Shown piece after piece: positions 1-8,275 of a stretch of 37,317 bases of DNA. Position 1 is the stretch's first letter. The number at the start of each line of letters is the position of its first letter. The position numbers were made by a program, and so were the translations under genes. The stretch comes from JAVBKE01 sp031554215 (GTDB lineage: Bacteria; Bacillota; Bacilli; JARBTR01): contig JAVBKF010000131.1 of NCBI GenBank assembly GCA_031554215.1, positions 1-37,317 of the forward strand. The letters are read 5' to 3'. The notes under the pieces were generated by a model. It did not search any database and was not told the DNA's origin. It saw nothing but the letters and a program-made list of their open reading frames with translations.

Positions 1-394
1 CAGCTAACTTGCTATCGAGACGTTGAAAATCGCAATGCAACGGCACAAACAGGGCTAAAGGTATTATACTACACAGCGATCAAGGAAGTCAGTTTACAGC
101 TAAAGTTTTTAACGATTATTGCAAGAAATCTTTCGTTCGACAAAGCATGAGTAGAGCAGGTTGCCCTTACGATAATGCTCCGATGAAGCGCTATCTTAAT
201 ATGCTAAACAATGAATGGACCAATCTGTTTTCATACAGATCCCTACAAATGTTAGATGATGCTGTAGATGACTTTGCTTACACTTGGTACAACCATGTCG
301 GGCCTCATTCCTACAATAACAGTCTTGCACCTAGCTTGGCTAGGTCTGCTTAACTTCTATACTTTGTTATTACAATTTTCCTTGACCAGGACAC
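1..394 (+). mobile_element. IS3-family insertion sequence, right-hand remnant
   Basis: This is the 3' part of an IS3-family (IS150-like) element that continues past the left window edge. It holds the end of the transposase. After the stop codon it runs to a probable right inverted repeat, TTGACCAGGACACA, at about 381-394. The left end is outside the window, so the terminal repeat and any target duplication cannot be confirmed. It lies directly upstream of the pilus operon. Confidence 0.7.
2..353 (+). pseudogene. IS3-family transposase (OrfB) C-terminal fragment, frameshifted and catalytically mutated
   Basis: The DDE integrase core is recognisable: HSDQGSQF carries the second catalytic Asp (frame of 72), followed by SMSRAGCPYDNAP, then WYNHVGPHSYNN before the stop at 351-353. 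It is damaged in two visible ways. First, the preceding conserved stretch (LAIETLKIAMQRHKQG) reads in the frame starting at position 2, while everything from about 57 onward reads in the frame of position 3, so there is a frameshift near 50-57. Second, the third catalytic residue, normally Glu in NAPMERYF, is Lys (NAPMKRYL, codon AAG). The product should be inactive. The start lies outside the window. Confidence 0.75.
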
Positions 395-558
395 AATGCA
401 CCATTAAGGTATGAATTTCCTGTTGTTATTTTACTGTAATTATGAGAAACTATTAATCAAGGCAATAGCATGTTGGGCTGACCATCATGGAGATAGTAAC
501 TCTATAAAGTCACCCCACTAACAGTTACCATTCTTTAATACTGTGAGTATATCTGATG

Positions 559-618
559 AAGGGAAATTTCAGTTTCAGTACCTTATACCAGTGATCAGTA
601 TCTTATAGTAAGGGAAAT
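559..618. promoter_or_regulatory. Nested direct repeats upstream of the pilus operon (possible operator)
   Basis: Two near-identical 12-mers, CAGTACCTTATA at 576-587 and CAGTATCTTATA at 596-607, are spaced exactly 20 bp apart, about two helical turns. They are flanked by two copies of AAGGGAAAT at 559-567 and 610-618. This spacing is typical of sites bound on one DNA face by a dimeric activator or response regulator. No convincing sigma-A promoter is evident between here and the adhesin start at 680. The rest of 395-679 contains no gene I can support. The regulatory role is inference. Confidence 0.4.
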
Positions 619-679
619 GTGAGGAAAGCATGACATATTGCTTGGATATTTGTGCTAACTAAAGAGGAAGGAGGAGAAT

Positions 680-3600
680 ATGAGAAAAAAGTATAGAAAG
701 ATAGTAATCCTATTTTTTGCTGTTGCCTTGGTGTTAGGAACGTTTAATACTTTAGGGATGTCAAGCTCCTTAGCTGAGTCTGAAACAGACAATTCGTCTC
801 TAACGCCGGAGTCTTCGGAATCTGCAACAGATTTTGCAGAACCGCCAACGAGCGGGCAAGAGTTGGAAGATGTTTCTCAGGCTGAGGAGAAGGTGACGAC
901 GCCAACAACTATTGATGATTGGTGGAAGTTGAGCACTCTGAATGGTCATATGGCTATGATGTGGGTGGGTGATCCAGACGATCCTGCAAATATGACTGGT
1001 CTAAATCAGATGGGTAGCAATAGTGATTGGATGATTGAAGTAAGTGATGCTCCAGGAGCAGGAGTAGAGTACGGCCAACAATTCTCGCCACTAAAGGATC
1101 ACATAGATAGTGTGCAGTGGGAAACGAGACCACACACGACTTTCACGTACGATGGAATTGAGTACACATTATCACTGGTGCCGGTATCGGAGACGAAGGT
1201 TCGGGTCACGATGGAGGTAACGAATAATACAACTAGCACGAAATATATAAATTTAAAAGTTGCTTTGAATACTAGATTTGCAAGAGATGGTGGCTATTTT
1301 AGTTATGGAGTACCCGCATACCAATTACCGTATAACAGTGGCCTACGCATTGATGGCATAACGGGTGGTCCATCATATGTTCATTTTGGGTCGATGGTAA
1401 TTATCACAGACCCAAAGGTACCTGGAAATACGCCTGTAGTAGCAATGCAAGGTGATGGTGGACCTGGTCAAGTATATGACAATCCAAGTGCTTTGGACAC
1501 TAGTCCATCTGGTAGTGCTACTCATCCTTTTACGTATGATGATAACCCTGCTGAAGGGACAACCAATTTAGTCAATTACGGTGGTCTTTCGGGCGTACAA
1601 ATATGGTATCCAGAACATAAAGTTGAGCCAGGTGAGTCATTTCATGAATCGTTTCTGTTTGGAATGGAACTACCTGGTGGTACACCTCCTGAAATAGAAA
1701 GTATAACGCCAGATTCAACAGGAGTTCCTGCAACTCCCGGCCAAGTTTTTGATATTTCATCAAATGTAGCTACCGGTACACCTTTTGCGTTTTCTGGTAT
1801 TTTTCGAGACCTAGATAGTGCTCAAATAAGACCAACCTATTCCTTTAATGGAGAGACTATTAAAGGTGACTTCGTTAATAACTCATCGCCAAAGGGTAAT
1901 GATGTTGAATTCGAAGGGGAACTGCCTATACCAACAACACTGCCAGGTGGCATCTATGATTTTACCGTAAATGCTCAGGATGACAGTTCGAGGGAGGGTT
2001 TATTCCCAGTATCTATCAAACTAATGAATATCACAGCGCCTGTAATCACTGCAGATAACGTAACGATCCAACAAAATATTACGCCAGATTATGTCTATGA
2101 TCCGATGGCTAACTCAGATGTTCACTTATCAGCAACCGATGATATTGATGGTGCAATTCCAAATTCATCAATTACGTACACGTCTAATGTCAATCCGGCA
2201 GTCCCAGGAGACTACAAGGTCACTTATTCAGTAACAAATTCGAATAATAAGACAACGACGAAAGAGACCACAGTCACAGTAGCTGCAGTCAATTTCACAG
2301 TGACAGAACATTTTGTACCTGAAGGTGAAGTTGAAACAACAAATCCGGTGACGATTAACATTGGCAAAGATTACACGCAAACAAAGGCAAATTTGGAAGC
2401 AACTAAGTTTCCAGTCACAGGTTACGAGAACATTGAGTATTCGTTTACAGGTCTCGATGGTTCATGGGTGAGCATGCCAGCGACACTTGAACTGTCAGAC
2501 ATTACTGCTAATAAAGATATCTACTATCGTGCAGACAAAATAAAAGCAGTCGCTAAGATTGGTACGACTGGATATGCTACGCTCGAGGAAGCGATAGTTG
2601 CTGCGAATGCTGCAACTGGACCGAGTAAGATCGAGATGTTGATTGATCAGTATGAGCTTAAGAGCCCACAACCAATCAACAAGGAAGTCACAATTACCAC
2701 GGCCAGTAAAACAGATTTGACGTTGCCTTATCGCGGGAGCAACACACAGGCTGAGATTACACTGGGAACTCAGCTCACTACTGCACCATTGTTTAACGTC
2801 GTTGCGGGTGCCGAGTTCACGCTCGGTAATATCAAAATTGACGGTAATGGTACAACTGAAGTAGTGGCACCCCCACGAATCTTTGAGACTTCTGGTAATG
2901 CACTTATCACGAATGCTGGTACTGTAAATGTAGGCGGAGATATAGCGACTAGTACCGAAGTTGACGAGAGTGCGATTATTGAAGATTACAAGGGAACTTC
3001 CTCACCAATCGTCAACGAATCAGGTGGAATTCTGAATATTGAAGGTAAGATTCAGGATAACACCGGACAAGATGGTGGAGCAGTTAATGCAAAAGCAGGT
3101 AGTACCGTAAATATTAAAGGTGGAAATATCACTGGTAATACCGCGACTGGAAATGGCGGTGGTGTCTATGTTGCCGCAACAGCCGCTTTGAATATTGATA
3201 GTGGAATCATTAATAACAATCATGCATCAACTAAGGGGGGTGGTATCTACCAACAAGGAGACATGTCAGTCAAAGGAAAAGTGGAAGTTAAAGGGAATAC
3301 TAGTGGCACAACAAACGTTGTGGAAAATGTCTATCTTGTGAAAACAACGGCAGATCAATCACAATTGGAAAGTGCAAACTATATTCAAGTAAACGGAAAC
3401 GTAACGGCAGGTAGTGAAATTGGAGTAACGACCGAGACCACACCACTTGTTGGCGACTTAGGAAAACAATACACAATTATTGCAGCACCTGCGAGCGACG
3501 AGGTGTTAACGACAATGAGTGCGTATTTCAAGCATGATCAACAGGTAAGAAATGTAAATGCACTCTCAGTACTAATCGACAGACGTCACGCGGGAAAGAA

Positions 3601-4195
3601 TCTCATTCTAGATTCAACATCCTTAGTACCATTTCATTTCACAAAAGTAGATGCCGCTGACCAGACTAAGCCACTCGCGGGAGCGACGTTTAAATTATAT
3701 GTTTGTGAAGAAGACCACCCAGAACATGCTGGTGAAGTCGTAACAGACGAAATCGTGACGGCTGGCTCATGTTGGGTTCCTTATAAAGATGAAAATGGTA
3801 CAGAAGTCGAAGTAACAAGTAATAAAGATGGAATAGTAGAGTTTGGATCTTTACCTGACAATGACTATATGTTAGTAGAAACGAAGTCGCCATCGGGTTA
3901 TGAAAAGCCGACAGGACAGTGGCTCATCACAACGAATAGTGCAGAACTTACGCCAGATGCTGACACAGATTATCCTGTAACAGTTGAGGCAAAAGGAGAC
4001 AGACCACCCCTTGCTTATATAGATGGAGATGCGAATCATGAAACACTTGATGACTTTAAGTTTCAGAATATGAAACAACAGTCATTACCGTTTAATGGTG
4101 GTAAAGGAATCTATTTATTTATAATAGCGGGGCTAGTACTGATGAGTAGTTCAGGTCTATTATTCTACAAAAGCAGACAAAAGCAAAAGGTTTAA
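680..4195 (+). CDS. LPXTG-type cell-wall anchored adhesin, probable pilus tip or ancillary subunit
   Basis: A 1171-residue secreted surface protein that heads the pilus operon. Residues 1-33 form a signal peptide (basic start, hydrophobic core). After an acidic linker comes a large domain I do not recognise (about 75-340). An Ig-like segment follows at about 452-535. Residues about 630-860 are a Gly/Asn-rich repetitive stretch (GGAVNAKAGS, GNGGGVYV, KGGGIYQQG) that looks like a parallel beta-helix of the kind found in adhesins. A CnaB/SpaA-type domain lies at about 983-1102 (LAGATFKLY, VETKSPSGYEKP). The C-terminus has a sorting signal: LPFNG at 1136-1140, a hydrophobic helix and a basic tail. 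LPFNG departs from the canonical LPXTG (Asn for Thr). A strong ribosome site (GGAGGAG) precedes the ATG. The pilin starts 63 bp downstream. The adhesive role is inferred from architecture and context; the ligand is unknown. Confidence 0.85.
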   Translation: MRKKYRKIVILFFAVALVLGTFNTLGMSSSLAESETDNSSLTPESSESATDFAEPPTSGQELEDVSQAEEKVTTPTTIDDWWKLSTLNGHMAMMWVGDPDDPANMTGLNQMGSNSDWMIEVSDAPGAGVEYGQQFSPLKDHIDSVQWETRPHTTFTYDGIEYTLSLVPVSETKVRVTMEVTNNTTSTKYINLKVALNTRFARDGGYFSYGVPAYQLPYNSGLRIDGITGGPSYVHFGSMVIITDPKVPGNTPVVAMQGDGGPGQVYDNPSALDTSPSGSATHPFTYDDNPAEGTTNLVNYGGLSGVQIWYPEHKVEPGESFHESFLFGMELPGGTPPEIESITPDSTGVPATPGQVFDISSNVATGTPFAFSGIFRDLDSAQIRPTYSFNGETIKGDFVNNSSPKGNDVEFEGELPIPTTLPGGIYDFTVNAQDDSSREGLFPVSIKLMNITAPVITADNVTIQQNITPDYVYDPMANSDVHLSATDDIDGAIPNSSITYTSNVNPAVPGDYKVTYSVTNSNNKTTTKETTVTVAAVNFTVTEHFVPEGEVETTNPVTINIGKDYTQTKANLEATKFPVTGYENIEYSFTGLDGSWVSMPATLELSDITANKDIYYRADKIKAVAKIGTTGYATLEEAIVAANAATGPSKIEMLIDQYELKSPQPINKEVTITTASKTDLTLPYRGSNTQAEITLGTQLTTAPLFNVVAGAEFTLGNIKIDGNGTTEVVAPPRIFETSGNALITNAGTVNVGGDIATSTEVDESAIIEDYKGTSSPIVNESGGILNIEGKIQDNTGQDGGAVNAKAGSTVNIKGGNITGNTATGNGGGVYVAATAALNIDSGIINNNHASTKGGGIYQQGDMSVKGKVEVKGNTSGTTNVVENVYLVKTTADQSQLESANYIQVNGNVTAGSEIGVTTETTPLVGDLGKQYTIIAAPASDEVLTTMSAYFKHDQQVRNVNALSVLIDRRHAGKNLILDSTSLVPFHFTKVDAADQTKPLAGATFKLYVCEEDHPEHAGEVVTDEIVTAGSCWVPYKDENGTEVEVTSNKDGIVEFGSLPDNDYMLVETKSPSGYEKPTGQWLITTNSAELTPDADTDYPVTVEAKGDRPPLAYIDGDANHETLDDFKFQNMKQQSLPFNGGKGIYLFIIAGLVLMSSSGLLFYKSRQKQKV

Positions 4196-4258
4196 AGTTT
4201 CATAGGTAGATATTCATGCAATATCAAATAACCAAACAAAAAGGGGAAAAATAAAATT

Positions 4259-5866
4259 ATGAATAAGAGATCACTTAAAAGATATGGTATGACTATGTTC
4301 ACAGCAATGATGGCAGCAGTATTGCTATTTGCTGGAGGATTCGCAAGTCCAGTTAGCGCAGATTTACCAGACCCAACTAAAAAGGCATCATTAACAGTGC
4401 ATAAATATGCTTCAGTAACACCATCAACAACACCAGGAGATGGATTGGCATTAGCACAAACAGACGCAGATGCACTAGGAAAGCCATTGGAAGGTGCGAA
4501 ATTCTCACTTTCTTACATTACTGATCAAGCTGGTGTTACTAGTACAACAGATCCAGCGACGGTTGCTACAAATGCAGCTGTCAGTGAACTCACAACAGAT
4601 GCAAACGGTGAAGTAAAGTGGACAGATTTAACACAAGGTTACTATGTGTTAAAAGAAACATCTGCACCAGCTGGTTACACAGCTTCAGCACCAACAATTA
4701 TCACATTACCAATGGGTATTACAGCAGATGGTTCAGGATTTAACTATGATGTACACGTATATCCTAAGAACGTAAGTGATGCAGGACTTACAAAGACTAC
4801 AGATTCAGAAGGTTTCTATGAAGAAGGCGATACTGTTTCATGGACAATCGAAGGTGCATTAGATGTAACACCTGCTCTATTAGCCGTTGCTGCTCCAGCT
4901 ACTCCAGCTGTTGCTGCCGACTATGGTACAATAACTGCAACAGATATTCTTGATCCAAGATTAATTTATACTGCAAAGACAGCAAAATTATCACTTATCG
5001 GTGGTAGTACTGGTGCAGTAGCGTTAACAGTTGACACTGACTATACAGAGACTTACACACCTGGAGTTGCTGGTGCAGATGGTACAATTGTATGGACATT
5101 GACTCCTGCAGGAGTAATGAAGGTTATTTCATCAGGATCAACAGGTATTAAAGTAGAAGTTGATACTAAATTAGGCGACGTAACTGGAACTTCAGGACAA
5201 ATCACGAATGATGCAACTTTAGATCAAGCTCCACCAGAAAATGATACTACTGACGTCGTAGATCCTGACCCAGAAGTAATTGATCCAGGTGTAAAGCCAG
5301 AAATCAAATTAGCTGGTGTTGAGATTTTGAAAGTAGATAGCTTAGACCAAACACAGAAATTAGATGGAGCACAGTTTAAAATTTCAGATTCAGAAGCAAA
5401 TGCAGCAGCAGGTAAATTCTTAACAACTGAAGGGGCGTACAAAACAACAGCTGAACTTGTTGCTCCAGAAAAACATGTAGAAACAACAACAGGTGATAAC
5501 CCTGAAACAGTAGAAGTAGAAAAAGGATGGGGATATATTGCTGGTGTTGCGGTAAGTGATACAGCACCAACAGATTATTACCTTGTAGAAACAAAAGTAC
5601 CAGCAAACCCTGATGCAACGAGTGATCTTCAATACATCATGAAGCAATCAGCAATTAAAGTAACAGTACCATCAACTGGTAATGGAACTGCAACAGTTCT
5701 TAATCAATTAGAAGGAAACCCACCAATTCCAGGTGAAAAGCCAACATTTGTACTACCAACTACAGGTGGAATGGGAACAGTTCTATTCACAGTGATTGGA
5801 CTTGCACTAATGATTTTCGCAGCTATCCTTATTAAAAGAAACAAAAAGGAAAACGCAAGCGCATAA
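4259..5866 (+). CDS. Major (backbone) pilin subunit, SpaA/isopeptide-forming family
   Basis: A 535-residue sortase-assembled pilin. The signal peptide ends near residue 34 (FASPVSA). The N-terminal domain ends in the pilin motif VYPKN with Tyr168-Pro169-Lys170; in this family the lysine is the nucleophile that receives the next subunit. Two E-box-like motifs, YYVLKETSAPAGY (Glu133) and YYLVETKVP (Glu444), suggest CnaB-type domains with internal Lys-Asn isopeptide bonds. The C-terminus carries LPTTG at 499-503, a membrane helix and a KRNKK tail. The presence of YPK, E-box and LPTTG together is diagnostic of a Gram-positive backbone pilin. Codons appear strongly biased towards A/T-ending forms, as expected for an abundant protein. 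The SD-like AAGGGGAAA lies a little far from the ATG. A hairpin 110 bp after the stop separates it from the sortases. Confidence 0.93.
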   Translation: MNKRSLKRYGMTMFTAMMAAVLLFAGGFASPVSADLPDPTKKASLTVHKYASVTPSTTPGDGLALAQTDADALGKPLEGAKFSLSYITDQAGVTSTTDPATVATNAAVSELTTDANGEVKWTDLTQGYYVLKETSAPAGYTASAPTIITLPMGITADGSGFNYDVHVYPKNVSDAGLTKTTDSEGFYEEGDTVSWTIEGALDVTPALLAVAAPATPAVAADYGTITATDILDPRLIYTAKTAKLSLIGGSTGAVALTVDTDYTETYTPGVAGADGTIVWTLTPAGVMKVISSGSTGIKVEVDTKLGDVTGTSGQITNDATLDQAPPENDTTDVVDPDPEVIDPGVKPEIKLAGVEILKVDSLDQTQKLDGAQFKISDSEANAAAGKFLTTEGAYKTTAELVAPEKHVETTTGDNPETVEVEKGWGYIAGVAVSDTAPTDYYLVETKVPANPDATSDLQYIMKQSAIKVTVPSTGNGTATVLNQLEGNPPIPGEKPTFVLPTTGGMGTVLFTVIGLALMIFAAILIKRNKKENASA

Positions 5867-5973
5867 GAGTATATCTGTGAGGGCAACCTTATTACTAGTG
5901 TGTAGCATGTAAATTTGATAGGAATTACGAACAATTGGATTTGAAAGATGATTGTCATTAATTAAGAATGAAC

Positions 5974-6007
5974 AAAGGGGAGGAAGCGAAAGTTTGCTCC
6001 CCTTTTT
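5974..6007 (+). terminator. Intra-operon hairpin with U-tract between pilin and sortases
   Basis: AAAGGGGAG (5974-5982) pairs with CTCCCCTTT (5997-6005) and runs into TTTTT. It has the form of a rho-independent terminator but lies inside the pilus operon, 27 bp before the first sortase. It probably acts as a partial terminator or 3' stabiliser of the pilin message, giving more pilin than sortase transcript. The effect is inferred, not shown. Confidence 0.75.
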
Positions 6008-6033
6008 ATCGAAGAAATTAGGAAGAGTGAAGG

Positions 6034-6858
6034 ATGATGAAGAATCAAAGAGTGAGAACAGGTCTCCTGATAGCAGCTTTTTTCTTGGGATTGGCCCTTT
6101 TATCTTATCCTTCTTTTAGTAACTGGCTTTCCGAGAGAGGTGCGCTTGAAGTTGCGAATAGTCACAAGGGAGCAACGAGTAATTTGTCAGAGAGCGAAAG
6201 GCAGGCAGAGTGGGAAAAGGCAGAGGAATACAATAACAGTCTAAGAGGCGATCCAGTCAAGGACCCGTTTGTTCCAGGTAGTGGTTGGGCACTTCCAAAG
6301 AACTACAAAGATGTCGTGGCAACCGACGATGTGATGGCGATTATCAAAATCCCTGTGATTGATGTAGAACTACCAATTTATCATGACACAACTGAAGAAG
6401 TTCTCAGGAAGGGCGTTGGTCATATCCCGACAACAGCAATACCAATCGGTGGAGAAGGAAACCATAGTGTGTTGACAGGTCATACTGGTCTGCCATCGGC
6501 TAAGTTATTTACGGATTTGATTGATGTAAAAAAAGGGGATCAATTCTACATTGATATTTTGGGGGAAGAGTTAATCTACACAGTTGATCAAATCAAGGTC
6601 ATAGAGCCAGAGGATCTTAACGAATTACAAGCAGTAGAGGGAAAAGACTACATCACGTTGGTTACCTGTACACCCTATGGTGTAAACTCACATCGTTTGC
6701 TAGTGAGAGGTGAACGAGCTTATCAGATGTCAAAGCCAGCGTATGTTGAGAAGGATTTCTCTGTCATCTATTTGGCAATGTTCATTGTGTCTATCCTTGG
6801 TTCGTTAATTGTACTCATCATTCTAGTAAGAAGGTGGAAACGATTAAGCGCAAGCTAA
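6034..6858 (+). CDS. Class C (pilus-assembly) sortase 1
   Basis: A 274-residue transpeptidase predicted to cleave pilin sorting signals and join them to the YPK lysine of the next subunit. It has an N-terminal membrane helix (about 9-25), a class C lid motif DPF at 77-79, catalytic His150 (in HTGLPSAKLF), Cys212 in TLVTC, and Arg221 in SHRLLVRG. A second hydrophobic helix near the C-terminus (about 243-265) is usual for class C. Two consecutive ATG codons lie at the start, with AGGAAG about 8 bp upstream. Its end overlaps the next sortase by 25 bp, implying translational coupling. With two pilus proteins upstream the substrate is almost certainly the pilin; which of the two sortases prefers which subunit cannot be told from sequence. 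Confidence 0.93.
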   Translation: MMKNQRVRTGLLIAAFFLGLALLSYPSFSNWLSERGALEVANSHKGATSNLSESERQAEWEKAEEYNNSLRGDPVKDPFVPGSGWALPKNYKDVVATDDVMAIIKIPVIDVELPIYHDTTEEVLRKGVGHIPTTAIPIGGEGNHSVLTGHTGLPSAKLFTDLIDVKKGDQFYIDILGEELIYTVDQIKVIEPEDLNELQAVEGKDYITLVTCTPYGVNSHRLLVRGERAYQMSKPAYVEKDFSVIYLAMFIVSILGSLIVLIILVRRWKRLSAS

Positions 6859-7526
6859 TAAGAATAATTTCAATTGTATGTCTCGTTATGGGGCTTTCTT
6901 TGTTTTTGTACCCGTATATTACTCAGTGGCTATATGAAAGAAATGTTGCGGCTATCGAAACAAGCTTTAAGAAAGATATAGCTAAAAACAACCAGCGCTT
7001 AGACGATCTTTACCAATTTCTATTGGCAGAGAATAAGCGCATGTTTGCAGAGGGACAGAAGAACCTGATGGATCCATTTTCCTATGAAACCCCAGGGATA
7101 GACCTCAGAGAATACGGAATTTCAGATAATATTATTGGGACCATTTCAATACCGAAGATAGATGAAAACCTACCGATTTATTTAGGGGCAAACGAAGCGA
7201 ATATGAAGAAGGGTGCAGTTCATCTGACTGAAACTTCCTATCCAATTGGTGGTGTAAATACGAATAGCGTCATTGCAGCACACCGAGGATATCACGGGGC
7301 AAAAATGTTTCGGGAAATTGATGAACTCGAAGTAGGAGATCCAGTCATAATTCATAACTTTCGCGAAGAACTGACGTACGAAGTTGTTGAAATTAAGATT
7401 ATCAATCCAAATGAGATTGATCAAGTGTTAATCCAGCCAGGAAAAGATATGGTTACGTTGATGAGTTGTCACCCGTATACAAAAAGTACCTATCGTTATT
7501 TGGTTTATTGTGAAAGAGTCGTATAA
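6834..7526 (+). CDS. Class C sortase 2 (GTG start)
   Basis: A 230-residue sortase with one N-terminal membrane helix, lid motif DPF at 80-82, catalytic His150 (HRGYHGAKMF), Cys212 in TLMSC and Arg221 in TYRYLVYC. The three catalytic residues fall at exactly the same numbers as in the upstream sortase, which supports the GTG at 6834 as the true start and a tandem duplication. It lacks the C-terminal membrane helix of its neighbour, and the Cys motif has Ser in place of Thr. It overlaps the upstream gene by 25 bp. A division of labour (tip joining, backbone polymerisation or wall anchoring) is plausible but unproven. No separate housekeeping class A sortase is present in the window. Confidence 0.9.
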   Translation: METIKRKLIRIISIVCLVMGLSLFLYPYITQWLYERNVAAIETSFKKDIAKNNQRLDDLYQFLLAENKRMFAEGQKNLMDPFSYETPGIDLREYGISDNIIGTISIPKIDENLPIYLGANEANMKKGAVHLTETSYPIGGVNTNSVIAAHRGYHGAKMFREIDELEVGDPVIIHNFREELTYEVVEIKIINPNEIDQVLIQPGKDMVTLMSCHPYTKSTYRYLVYCERVV

Positions 7527-7559
7527 ACGAGATAACGAAAGTCAGGAGAAGGGTGCGCG

Positions 7560-8195
7560 ATGGTAGAGAAAAAAAGAAGCAGATTAGATGAACTGGCTCA
7601 GCAATTCGAACTTGAGCGACAGAGCCAGACTTTGAACACAACGACTGCAGACGACAGTGCCAGAGAAAGAGCCAGAAGGAAGCCGTTTCAGTCGAAGAGA
7701 TTGAAAATGTGGCTGATTTTATTGCTATTGATTTTTGTTTTGACTGCTACATTTTCTGCAATGAAATTTATCAATGGAGCGCAGTCAGTAGACAAGAATC
7801 CCGATATGGAACAATATGAGACTGTGCTAACAAGTACGGAGAAGAAAGAGTGGAAAGAGAAGAAAAACGATCGAAAACAAATCACCTTACAGGTCAATAC
7901 GAGAATACCCGTGAAAGCAGGTGGGGAATCAGCAGAAATCAGATTAATTAATCCACCATACAATCTTTACTCATGTTCATTCATATTGACATTAAAGGAA
8001 ACACCAAATAAAATTTTATACAGTTCTGAGGAGATTCTCCCAGGGACTGTAATTGAAACGATTGACCTCAATGCAGACCCAGCAAAGGCGTTAACACCTG
8101 GTGAACATAAAGCTGTTGTTAGTTATACTTTCCATGATCGAAACGGGAAAGAGAGGGGGACATATGATGTAGACGTTACCCTAGTGGTTGAATAG
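7560..8195 (+). CDS. Single-pass membrane protein of unknown function, pilus-operon paralogue 1
   Basis: A 211-residue protein with a basic cytoplasmic segment (begins KKRSRLDELAQQF), one transmembrane helix at about 48-70 and an extracytoplasmic domain rich in beta-type residues. The outer domain carries LINPPYNLYS, then ILYSSEEILPG and a TPGEHKAVVSYTF stretch. The next gene encodes a clear paralogue with the same layout (VNPPYSAYS, ILYDSELIKPG, EVGAHPVIVKYSF). From memory, small Firmicutes proteins with this NP...Y.S...PG...G.H/Y pattern sit beside surface-protein loci, but I cannot name the family. It begins 33 bp after sortase 2 with a good ribosome site (AGGAGAAGGG). A role in pilus assembly or membrane placement is suggested only by position. 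Confidence 0.8.
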   Translation: MVEKKRSRLDELAQQFELERQSQTLNTTTADDSARERARRKPFQSKRLKMWLILLLLIFVLTATFSAMKFINGAQSVDKNPDMEQYETVLTSTEKKEWKEKKNDRKQITLQVNTRIPVKAGGESAEIRLINPPYNLYSCSFILTLKETPNKILYSSEEILPGTVIETIDLNADPAKALTPGEHKAVVSYTFHDRNGKERGTYDVDVTLVVE

Positions 8196-8275
8196 TCGGA
8201 TTGAAGTGGTCTATTTGCAGTGTGTTAGGTCAATAATGTTGAAAACAAGTGTTTACGCAGGGGGCAACATTCAAT

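Noticed and set aside
3020..3260. Repetitive Gly/Asn segments in the adhesin considered as a DNA repeat or CRISPR-like array
   Set aside because: Repeats are imperfect, in frame and explained by a beta-helix protein repeat; no CRISPR array is visible anywhere in the window.
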